Source: Bacteroidales bacterium
GTDB lineage: Bacteria; Bacteroidota; Bacteroidia; Bacteroidales; UBA1556
DNA: 13,403 nt
Assembly: GCA_029939445.1 (NCBI GenBank)
Contig: JAOZSY010000054.1
Span: forward strand, 1 to 13,403
Reading direction: 5' to 3'
Part shown: one piece after another, positions 1 through 6,000 of the stretch
How the letters are laid out: every line of letters starts with the position of its first letter
Numbering within the stretch: position 1 is the first letter of the stretch
Program-made: the position numbers and the translations under genes
Notes under the pieces: model-generated
Databases searched by the model: none
What the model was told of the DNA's origin: nothing
What the model saw: only the letters and a program-made list of their open reading frames with translations

Positions 1-670
1 TGGTGGTATATATTCCTCCACCTTTGCTCGATGTATTATTTACAATTGTTAGGTTTTTTAAAGAAGGGTTACAACCACTATAAATAAATAAACCACCCCC
101 TAAACTTGAAGAAGAGTTATTTGCTATCAAGCAATTATAAATTTTAATATTTGAACCCGATCTTAAACCAATTGCACCACCATATTGAGCATAATTATTA
201 ATAAATATTGAGTTTTTAATAATTATATTTGAATAATTATAAGCAAAAAAAGCACCACCCATTTTATCATTTAATGATCCTATTGTGGATTTACCGTATG
301 AGAAAGTACAATATTCAAACTTGGATTCACCATTAGTTTGAGGTGTACTATTAAATCTAATACCTTTCCAACCTATAGATTGCGATATGGCTGTGAATAC
401 AATTCTATCATTTGAACTACCAATAGCTATTATCTGACCAGATACATCAATTTTAAAATGCCCTTGTGCTTGCACATAAGTACCTTCAGCTACCGTAAGT
501 GTAACTCCACTCGGAATATATATATCACTAGTTATTTTTACTGTATCTGCACTCCATGTAATGCTACTATTAATAGTATTACCAACACTTATGTTAGTAC
601 TATAAACAATATTTGTACTAATTACAAAAATAATTAGAAGGCTAAATTTAATCAAGTAATATTTTTTCAT
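1..670 (-). CDS. Secreted right-handed parallel beta-helix protein (N-terminal part, runs off the left edge)
   Basis: Reading from ATG at 670-668, 223 codons stay open to the window edge, so the C-terminus is missing. Residues 1-24 form a signal peptide: MKK, a hydrophobic core (LIKFSLLIIFVI), then a likely cut near VYS/TN. Residues 28-110 look like the entry region common in Bacteroidota beta-helix proteins: a 'GVTLTV' strand, 'GQIIAIGSSNDRIVFTA' and 'GWKGIRF'. From about residue 118 come helix coils of 26-27 residues, each opening with a Gly-rich turn (GGA at 138, GGA at 164, GGG at 191, GGG at 217) and carrying Asn-rich ladders such as 'FINN', 'IANN' and 'IVNN'. Such proteins are exported, and many in this phylum carry a C-terminal type IX sorting domain; here that end is not visible. 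The substrate is unknown (adhesin or polysaccharide-active are both possible). It lies downstream of a two-component pair but appears to have its own promoter. Confidence 0.85.
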   Translation of the reverse strand, partial: MKKYYLIKFSLLIIFVISTNIVYSTNISVGNTINSSITWSADTVKITSDIYIPSGVTLTVAEGTYVQAQGHFKIDVSGQIIAIGSSNDRIVFTAISQSIGWKGIRFNSTPQTNGESKFEYCTFSYGKSTIGSLNDKMGGAFFAYNYSNIIIKNSIFINNYAQYGGAIGLRSGSNIKIYNCLIANNSSSSLGGGLFIYSGCNPSLKNLTIVNNTSSKGGGIYTT

Positions 671-712
671 AACGTCAATTTATAGTGTATCAATTCATTA
701 TTACTAATAATT

Positions 713-740
713 CAAAAATAGCACTACACATATATAACAA
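713..740 (-). promoter_or_regulatory. Candidate promoter of the beta-helix gene
   Basis: On the minus strand there is TATTTTTG at 720-713, a perfect match to the Bacteroidota -7 core TAnnTTTG, preceded by TTG at 740-738 with a 17-base spacer, which fits the -33 element. Transcription would begin a few bases further on, leaving a leader of about 35 bases before the ATG at 670. The match is by eye, and such AT-rich motifs also occur by chance in this DNA. Confidence 0.45.
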
Positions 741-953
741 TTAGAGACAAACGCCTAATTTATATACGTATAATACCTATATTTACAAAATAGTTAGTTA
801 ACATATAAGTTTGTATAAACATCTATGTTGATTTTATATAAAAATCTTGTAATACTAATTCTTATTACAAGGCATTTCTCTCTGTATTTGATTATATATC
901 TAACAATTTCCCAAAATGCTATAATATATTTACTCAATAAATTATCTATTTTA

Positions 954-991
954 CTATTATACCAACAACTATTAAATAATGGTATTAATAG
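954..991 (-). terminator. Imperfect hairpin just after the response regulator gene, possible weak terminator
   Basis: CTATT plus ATACCA (954-964, plus strand) can pair with TGGTAT (980-985) and AATAG (987-991), leaving one bulged T at 986 and a 15-base loop. It begins 7 bases past the response regulator stop (998). Neither strand shows a U-run after the stem, so a classical intrinsic terminator is not shown. It may act as a transcript-end stabiliser or be a chance structure in AT-rich sequence. Confidence 0.3.
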
Positions 992-997
992 CAATAA

Positions 998-1645
998 TTA
1001 TATCGATACAAGCCCTTCTTTAATAGAATAAATTAATAAATCCACAACATTTTTAGAACCTGTTTTACTTATTAGATTAGCTTTATGGCCATCAACTGTT
1101 CTTTTCGAAATAAATAAAGCATCAGCAATCTCTGCATTAGACAAACCTTTGGCTACTAACTCAAGAACTTCCAATTCTCTATTAGTAAGCCTTATAAAAT
1201 CATCCTGTTTCGATTTCTTATTAATAAATTTACTAGTAAAATAGCCCAACAAATCATCAGAATAGCAATTTTTACCATTATAAACAAGGTTTACAGCTCG
1301 TTCTATTTCGCTAATACTACTATTCTTTAATAAAAACCCTTTTGCTCCTGCATTTATTATTTTATGAAGGTATTCCTCTTCTCCAAACATCGATAAGGCA
1401 ATTATTTTTATACCTGGAAAACGATTAGTTGCTATTTCTGTAGCTTCTATACCATTCATTATAGGCATTTTAATATCAATAAATACCACATCCGGTTTAT
1501 GAGAATTAAGCATAGCTAAAAATTCTTTTCCATTTTCAGCCTCACCAATAACTTCTACATTATTCATTTTCCTAAGTACCATGGTCACGCCCTTTCTGAA
1601 TAGTTCATGATCATCTACAACCAATACCTTAATACTATCTTCCAT
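998..1645 (-). CDS. Response regulator, NarL/FixJ type (REC plus LuxR-type HTH)
   Basis: A 215-residue transcription factor with the usual length and order for the family. The receiver domain spans residues 5-120: acidic pair D11-D12, phospho-acceptor D57 in 'VFIDIKMP', switch Ser S85 in 'IIALS' and the conserved Lys K107 in 'FLLKN'. A linker follows, then a LuxR/GerE helix-turn-helix at about 153-213 ('LTNRELEVLELVAKGLSN', 'ISKRTVDGHKANL'). Phosphorylation at D57 would promote dimerisation and DNA binding. It starts 41 bases after the end of the histidine kinase on the same strand, so the two almost certainly form one cotranscribed pair. Target genes are not visible; the beta-helix gene downstream is one candidate. 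All key residues are present. The ATG at 1645 fits the normal REC start. Confidence 0.95.
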   Translation of the reverse strand: MEDSIKVLVVDDHELFRKGVTMVLRKMNNVEVIGEAENGKEFLAMLNSHKPDVVFIDIKMPIMNGIEATEIATNRFPGIKIIALSMFGEEEYLHKIINAGAKGFLLKNSSISEIERAVNLVYNGKNCYSDDLLGYFTSKFINKKSKQDDFIRLTNRELEVLELVAKGLSNAEIADALFISKRTVDGHKANLISKTGSKNVVDLLIYSIKEGLVSI

Positions 1646-1686
1646 ACTTTCTAATAAATATAAACTACTATCTTATGTTTGTCATT

Positions 1687-2805
1687 CTAATTAATCTCTA
1701 CTTTCAAATTAAATATCATACCTCTATTAATTTCACTAGTATATTCATACTCTCCATTAATAGAAATAGATCTATTTTTTATGTTTTTATGTCCAAGTCC
1801 TTTTTTTACATTATCAATATTGAATCCTATGCCATCATCTTTATATTGTAAAGATAATATATTATTATTTAAACTAAGATCAACCTCAATTTTATCTGCC
1901 TCAGCATATTTCAATGAATTATTTATTAACTCAATAATAATTCTATATATATTAATCTCAATATTGTTTTCAAATCTCTGCGTAATATTATCATTAAATT
2001 CTATATTTATATTTCCAGCATTTTTTATATGAATAATGAATGCTTGAATAGCAGCAATAAGTCCATTATCTACAATGGAACCAGGTAATATATTATTTGC
2101 AATATTTCGCGTAGTAACAATAGCTTCATCCAATAAATCATTTGCAAAGGCTAGCATCTCAACCCCTTCAGCATTATCACACTTATCAGTTGTCATTTGA
2201 TTTATATATAATTTTACTGTAGATAATAATGGACCTAAGCCATCATGCAAATCTTCAGAAAATCTTCGTCGTTCTTTATCTTCAGTTTCCATAACAGAAT
2301 TCAGAACTTTACGCTCCAGTTTTATTCTTTTAGAAATATCAATCATAATACCTCTAAGACCAGGCTCGTCTTTTTCTAATAGGTGTACTTTTTTAAGATA
2401 AAACACCATATATAACACCTTTTTATACTTTGTTATTACACGATATTCTTGACCTCTATTTTGCCCACCCTCAAGAAGATATAAATATTCCTGATAAAAC
2501 TTATGTCTATCACTTGGATGAATAATATTATGAATTGTTTCCTTTTTAATCTCAAAATTTGAAAAGCCCAATAAATCTTGACCATGCTTATTTATAAATT
2601 CAAATTGCCCTTTATTATCAAATTCTATTACTGTTTGAGGCAATAAATCTACCAGTTCCATATATCGTGAATCACCTGAATTCTTAATCTCTTTTTTTAC
2701 TTTTTTATACCTCTTATTTATAGTAACCACAAGTATTGACCATGCTAATACTAGTATAAATAATAGTACAAGATCAGGATAACTATAATATGTAAAATCC
2801 AACAT
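1687..2805 (-). CDS. Membrane-anchored PAS sensor histidine kinase (HisKA_3/HATPase, NarX/DegS type)
   Basis: A 372-residue kinase. One hydrophobic segment at about residues 10-29 (DLVLLFILVLAWSILVVTI) anchors it, followed by a Lys-rich cytoplasmic stretch. A PAS domain covers about 48-160 ('GQFEFINKHGQDLLGFS' and a PAC-like end 'RGIMIDISKRIKLE'). The dimerisation/phosphotransfer domain contains 'RFSEDLHDGLGPLL' with phospho-acceptor H187, the HisKA_3 pattern that pairs with NarL-type regulators. The ATPase domain follows: N-box E292 to N296 ('IELINNSLKYA'), G1 'DDGIGF' at 323-328 and G2 'GLGHKNIKNR' at 336-345. With almost no periplasmic part, the signal is probably read by the cytoplasmic PAS or the membrane; the ligand is unknown. 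It is first in the operon with the response regulator. Confidence 0.93.
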   Translation of the reverse strand: MLDFTYYSYPDLVLLFILVLAWSILVVTINKRYKKVKKEIKNSGDSRYMELVDLLPQTVIEFDNKGQFEFINKHGQDLLGFSNFEIKKETIHNIIHPSDRHKFYQEYLYLLEGGQNRGQEYRVITKYKKVLYMVFYLKKVHLLEKDEPGLRGIMIDISKRIKLERKVLNSVMETEDKERRRFSEDLHDGLGPLLSTVKLYINQMTTDKCDNAEGVEMLAFANDLLDEAIVTTRNIANNILPGSIVDNGLIAAIQAFIIHIKNAGNINIEFNDNITQRFENNIEINIYRIIIELINNSLKYAEADKIEVDLSLNNNILSLQYKDDGIGFNIDNVKKGLGHKNIKNRSISINGEYEYTSEINRGMIFNLKVEIN

Positions 2806-2850
2806 TTTTTATTAAATCAATGATTTTTTTAGTCAATTTTAATATAACTA

Positions 2851-2858
2851 CAAATGTA
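2851..2858 (-). promoter_or_regulatory. Candidate -7 promoter element of the two-component operon
   Basis: Minus-strand TACATTTG matches TAnnTTTG exactly and lies 46 bases before the kinase ATG at 2805. No TTG is seen at the expected -33 distance, so only the -7 core is supported. Confidence 0.4.
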
Positions 2859-2954
2859 CATATATTATATAATAAAACTATAATTTTAACATAATAACCT
2901 ATTATGGTTATAAAATAATGAAAAAAATATATTCATACCCATAAGAATCATTCG

Positions 2955-2962
2955 TATTTTTG
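2955..2962 (+). promoter_or_regulatory. Candidate -7 promoter element of rlmB
   Basis: TATTTTTG followed by C matches the Bacteroidota -7 core TAnnTTTG and lies 39 bases before the rlmB ATG (3002). No clear TTG is found at the -33 distance. A perfect palindrome (2968-2985) begins 5 bases further on, at about the expected transcription start. Confidence 0.5.
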
Positions 2963-2967
2963 CAATC

Positions 2968-2985
2968 AAATTCAATATTGAATTT
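2968..2985. repeat. 18-bp perfect palindrome between the rlmB promoter core and start codon
   Basis: AAATTCAATATTGAATTT reads the same on both strands, with its centre between 2976 and 2977; the next outward pair (2967/2986) does not match. It lies between the -7 element and the ATG, where a dimeric repressor could bind or where the first transcribed bases could fold. Only one G-C pair per arm is present, so chance is possible in DNA this AT-rich. Confidence 0.45.
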
Positions 2986-3001
2986 TTAGAAAGAAATTAT
3001 T

Positions 3002-3754
3002 ATGGAAAGAATTAAGGATAGTTTTATTTTTGGAATACGTCCAATAGAAGAAGCATTTAGCGCAGGGAAAGAAGTTGATAAACTTCTTGTACAGAAAGGT
3101 TTATTTAGCGATTCTATTAAAGATATTATAGCAACAGCAAAACATCACGATGTATATGTACAATTTGTACCAATCGAAAAATTAAATAGAGTAACTCGTA
3201 AAAATCACCAAGGAATAATTGCCTATATGTCTATGGTTGAATATCAGCCGATTGATAATGTATTACCAATGATTTATGATAAAGGCGAAACTCCTTTTAT
3301 CCTTATTTTGGATCGCATAACCGATATCAGAAATATTGGAGCAATAGCCCGAACTGCAGAGTGCACTGGCGTTCATGCCATATTAGTGCCCGCACAAAAC
3401 TCTGCTAAAATTAATGCCGAAGCGGTAAAATCGTCGGCAGGCGCTATTCTTAGAGTACCTATTGCACGTAGTTTCAACCTTAAAGAGGATATTGGATTTT
3501 TGAAACAAAGTGGTTTGCAAATTATTGGAGTAAGCGAAAAAACCGATAATGATTATAGTAATAATGACTATAATCTGCCTACTGCAATAATTATGGGTGC
3601 TGAAGATGATGGTATTTCTGATGAATACATTAAGCTTTGCGATAGCTTTGCTAAAATAACCATGGTTGGCAAAACTGCTTCACTAAATGTATCTGTAGCA
3701 ACAGGCGTAGTACTCTTCGAGGCTCTTAAGCAAAAGCTAAACAATGATAATTAG
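3002..3754 (+). CDS. rlmB: 23S rRNA (guanosine-2'-O-)-methyltransferase RlmB, SpoU/TrmH family
   Basis: A 250-residue SPOUT methyltransferase of normal length. It would use S-adenosylmethionine to 2'-O-methylate the G of the 23S rRNA P-loop (G2251 in E. coli). Residues 8-76 form the N-terminal RNA-binding domain ('FIFGIRPIEEAF', 'NHQGIIAYMS'). The knotted catalytic domain carries the three SpoU motifs: motif 1 'DIRNIGAIARTAE' (108-120, with N111 and the likely catalytic R117), motif 2 'MGAEDDGIS' (198-206), and motif 3 'TASLNVSVATGVVLFEAL' (225-242). TrmH-family members are hard to tell apart by eye, so another 2'-O-target remains possible, but the N-terminal domain favours RlmB. It is first of a two-gene run; the hydrolase starts 14 bases after its stop. 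Confidence 0.88.
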   Translation: MERIKDSFIFGIRPIEEAFSAGKEVDKLLVQKGLFSDSIKDIIATAKHHDVYVQFVPIEKLNRVTRKNHQGIIAYMSMVEYQPIDNVLPMIYDKGETPFILILDRITDIRNIGAIARTAECTGVHAILVPAQNSAKINAEAVKSSAGAILRVPIARSFNLKEDIGFLKQSGLQIIGVSEKTDNDYSNNDYNLPTAIIMGAEDDGISDEYIKLCDSFAKITMVGKTASLNVSVATGVVLFEALKQKLNNDN

Positions 3755-3768
3755 TTTTTAAGCATAAT

Positions 3769-4560
3769 ATGAAGCTATATTCAAGAATATACGAAGCAAA
3801 ATGCAAACCCGAAGAAATAAAAGAAGATATTATCATCCTACATGGTTTGTTTGGAATTTCTGACAATTGGGTAGGATTCGCTAGACAGTTTAGTAAATAT
3901 CATCGCATTATCATTCCTGATTTGCGAAATCATGGACAGAGTTTTCATAATGATAGCTTTGAACTAGATGATTTGGTCGCTGATTTATTAAATGTTATTA
4001 ATGAAAATAATAGCAAGTCCCCTATTCTATTAGGTCACTCACTAGGCGGACGAATTGCTATGCGTTTTGCATTATTATATCCCAAGCTAATCAGTAGGCT
4101 TATTGTAGTTGATATAAGTTTACGCTCGGTTCGTAAAAAACCTGAGCATATTGCAATCATTAATATAATGAAGAGCTTCCCCATTGATGAAATGAAATCT
4201 TTGGAGCAAATTAAGGATTATTTATTTAATAATATTAAGCATGAAAAGTTAAGAAGAATAGTTCTTAAAAATATCCTTAAAACATCTGATAGTTTTCAAT
4301 GGAAGGTGTATTTTAAGCCATTAATCAAGCTATTTGATAAAGAATCAGAAGCAATTGCTACTGATCAGGTTTTTGAAAAAGAGACCTTATTTATTCGTGG
4401 AGGTAATTCTAACTATATACTGGATTCTGATATTGCTATGATTAAAGAGCATTTTCCAAACAGTGAGATTAAGACAATTGAAGGTGCAAGTCATTGGGTG
4501 CAAGCAGATAAACCATTGGAATTTATTAAAACTGTAATTAGCTTTATTGATAAAAAATAA
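3769..4560 (+). CDS. Alpha/beta-fold hydrolase (YbfF-like esterase)
   Basis: A 263-residue cytoplasmic hydrolase with no signal peptide. The oxyanion loop is 'LHGLFGISDNW' (24-34), 'PDLRNHGQS' follows at 50-58, and the nucleophile elbow is 'GHSLGG' with S91. The C-terminal 'GASHWVQADKP' supplies the catalytic His, H242. D115 in 'VVDIS', on the strand after the nucleophile, is the probable acid by analogy with YbfF-like relatives, though I cannot verify this. The 'FIRGGNSNYI' strand (208-217) and the 'HWVQADKP' end are typical of this small acyl-ester/thioester hydrolase group. The natural substrate is unknown. It lies 14 bases downstream of rlmB, probably cotranscribed, and converges on mnmD with 49 bases between them. 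Confidence 0.85.
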   Translation: MKLYSRIYEAKCKPEEIKEDIIILHGLFGISDNWVGFARQFSKYHRIIIPDLRNHGQSFHNDSFELDDLVADLLNVINENNSKSPILLGHSLGGRIAMRFALLYPKLISRLIVVDISLRSVRKKPEHIAIINIMKSFPIDEMKSLEQIKDYLFNNIKHEKLRRIVLKNILKTSDSFQWKVYFKPLIKLFDKESEAIATDQVFEKETLFIRGGNSNYILDSDIAMIKEHFPNSEIKTIEGASHWVQADKPLEFIKTVISFIDKK

Positions 4561-4609
4561 TATACTGCAAACTTTTATACAGTTAGTTATTGCATATATT
4601 ACAGTAATG

Positions 4610-5254
4610 CTAGCGTTTCCAAGCTCTACTAATTTCTCTTTTTCCCGGAGGTCCTGCTATTTTTTCTACTTCAAATCCTGCTTCTTTCATGATTCTACGC
4701 ACTACTCCTTTAACAGTATAAGTTGTTAGTACTCCTCCTTTTTGCATGGATTTATATATTTTTTTAAATAAATCTAATGTCCATAAATGTGGCTGTACAT
4801 CTGGGGCAAAAGCATCAAAATATACTACATCATACTTATTATCTTCTAATTCTACTTCATTAAAATCTAGCTCTAGTTTTTGGATAAAGAAAAATGGACT
4901 TATCTCTATTTCTTTATTCCATTCAATGGTATGCATCTTATGCAAAATATCTGAGTTTGAGTAATTAAGTTTCTCATACTCAGCCTTTGTCAATGGGTAC
5001 TTCTCTATTCCGCAATAATTTACTCTTTTTTCACTCTCTAAAGAATATTCATAGGTATGCAAAGCATTTAGGGCAGTTCCTAGCCCGAATTCAAGCACAT
5101 TTATCTCGCGTTTACCAATCTGCTTAAGAGCCGATTCTATAAATATATGTTTAGACTCCTGCACGGCACCAAAATGTGAGTTATAATGCTCCCCAAGTGC
5201 TGGTACATACAGTGTTGTGCTTCCGTCTTTTGTAATTCTTATCTCGCGATTCAT
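4610..5254 (-). CDS. mnmD: Stand-alone tRNA 5-methylaminomethyl-2-thiouridine methyltransferase MnmD
   Basis: A 214-residue protein matching the methyltransferase half of E. coli MnmC (DUF752), without the FAD-dependent oxidase half. It would perform the last methylation of the mnm5s2U34 wobble base of tRNAs using S-adenosylmethionine. Visible motifs: N-terminal 'DGSTTLYVP' and 'EHYNSHFGAVQES' (22-34), the SAM-binding loop 'VLEFGLGTALNAL' (53-65), the conserved 'DAFAPDVQPHLW' (147-158), and the C-terminal 'GPPGKRE' (201-207). All are where the family has them. It is the last gene of the minus-strand run, 97 bases after the rhomboid gene; that gap holds a tandem repeat ending 6 bases before the ATG at 5254. 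Confidence 0.9.
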   Translation of the reverse strand: MNREIRITKDGSTTLYVPALGEHYNSHFGAVQESKHIFIESALKQIGKREINVLEFGLGTALNALHTYEYSLESEKRVNYCGIEKYPLTKAEYEKLNYSNSDILHKMHTIEWNKEIEISPFFFIQKLELDFNEVELEDNKYDVVYFDAFAPDVQPHLWTLDLFKKIYKSMQKGGVLTTYTVKGVVRRIMKEAGFEVEKIAGPPGKREISRAWKR

Positions 5255-5260
5255 CGTTGA

Positions 5261-5281
5261 ATGTGGTATGTGGTATGTGGT
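5261..5281. repeat. Three perfect 7-bp tandem repeats in front of mnmD
   Basis: ATGTGGT occurs three times in a row (5261-5267, 5268-5274, 5275-5281); on the coding strand of mnmD it reads ACCACAT x 3, ending 6 bases before the ATG. The array covers the place where a ribosome would bind. Copy-number change by slippage would alter leader spacing but not the reading frame. Confidence 0.85.
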
Positions 5282-5287
5282 AATTCT

Positions 5288-5359
5288 CTATTCCTAGCCT
5301 TCGGTAAAATTTTCTCATTGCATTCGAAAATCACTCAGTCTGACGAATTTCCTATTCCT
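5288..5359. repeat. Possible dispersed intergenic element flanked by 8-bp direct repeats
   Basis: CTATTCCT occurs at 5288-5295 and again at 5352-5359, flanking a 56-base segment. The segment contains ATTCG (5322-5326) and CGAAT (5344-5348), which can pair around 'CACTCAGTCTGA'. On the minus strand it reads GTCAGACTGAGTGATTTTCG, resembling the 'GTCA.ACTGAG...TCGAA' type of intergenic repeat I associate with Bacteroidota genomes. The right direct repeat overlaps the last codons of the rhomboid gene. Only one copy is in the window, so dispersal is an inference. Confidence 0.35.
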
Positions 5360-5999
5360 TCATCCAATACGGTGGATTATCAGGATCAATTTCATCGTCG
5401 TCTTCATCCTCAAAATATTGCTTTCCTTTGGGAGCATAATGATTAAAGAAAAAAGCAAATACCGCTCCTACTATAGCTCCAGTAAGGTGCGCCTGCCACG
5501 ATATTCTTTCCTCAGGAAAAAACTCGGGAAAGAATCCCCAAATCATACTGCCATAAAGAAAGATTATTAGCATTGAAAAAGATACTAATCTAATTTCGCG
5601 CTGCAATGCTGCACTTACCAAATGAAATAATGCTAGAGCATAGACCAACCCACTTGCTCCTATATGCCACGACTCTCCCCTTGCAAACAACCATAAATAA
5701 AGCCCTGAAGTTATCCACATTCCAAAAAATACTCTTTTAGATACTTGTGGGTAATAATAGAATAATGCTGTTGTAAAAAGAAAGAATGGCAAAGAATTGC
5801 CCATTAGGTGCCCCCAATCGCCATGGACAAATACTGAAGTAATAATTCCAATAAAACCATCAGCTTGCAAAGGATGAACTCCCAAATAGTATAATCTAAA
5901 TCCAAAATACCATTGAACCCACATTACTACAAACATTATAAATAGCATTATAAGTGGAATATAGGTAGCCCTTATTAGTTTATTTCTCTCTTCTTTCAA
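5352..5999 (-). CDS. Rhomboid-family intramembrane serine protease, TTG start
   Basis: A 215-residue polytopic membrane protein with about six hydrophobic helices. The Ser-His dyad is intact: S116 in 'HIGASGLVYAL' and H171 in 'WQAHLTGAIVG'. The helix-2 oxyanion/structural motif 'HGDWGHLMGN' (59-68) carries H64 and N68. It would cleave transmembrane segments of unknown client proteins. The C-terminus is a very acidic soluble tail (about 196-207) ending in 'DNPPYW'. The start is TTG at 5999: the frame has a stop 5 codons upstream, and the next in-frame Met lies inside the first membrane helix. The TTG follows the M14 peptidase stop by one base (TAA-A-TTG), which implies translational coupling. 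Membership of the rhomboid family is clear; a client cannot be named. Confidence 0.9.
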   Translation of the reverse strand: MKEERNKLIRATYIPLIMLFIMFVVMWVQWYFGFRLYYLGVHPLQADGFIGIITSVFVHGDWGHLMGNSLPFFLFTTALFYYYPQVSKRVFFGMWITSGLYLWLFARGESWHIGASGLVYALALFHLVSAALQREIRLVSFSMLIIFLYGSMIWGFFPEFFPEERISWQAHLTGAIVGAVFAFFFNHYAPKGKQYFEDEDDDEIDPDNPPYWMKE

Positions 6000-6000
6000 T

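Larger units (their letters stand above)
671..997. other. AT-rich intergenic region between the response regulator and the beta-helix gene
   Basis: These 327 bases hold no convincing gene. Two short overlapping open frames (minus 994-794 and plus 825-1031) have low-complexity Ile/Leu/Tyr/Asn translations typical of random AT-rich DNA, and the second overlaps the response regulator end. The right part holds an imperfect inverted repeat (954-991), and the left part a candidate promoter (713-740). I see nothing else in it. Confidence 0.6.

Noticed and set aside
794..1031. Two overlapping open frames of 66-68 codons on opposite strands in the gap after the response regulator
   Set aside because: Low-complexity Ile/Leu/Tyr/Asn translations, mutual overlap, and overlap of one with the response regulator end; typical of random AT-rich DNA.
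4561..4609. Possible bidirectional terminator between the hydrolase and mnmD
   Set aside because: Only short pairings (ACTG/CAGT, ATTAC/GTAAT with a one-base loop) and no GC-rich stem with a U-run; transcripts must end here or nearby, but the signal is not visible.
4547..4964. Plus-strand open frames over the mnmD region
   Set aside because: Antisense shadows of a clearly recognised MnmD; no domain features.
5261..5446. Plus-strand open frame starting in the tandem repeat
   Set aside because: Mostly antisense to the rhomboid C-terminus and the repeat region; no protein-like features.
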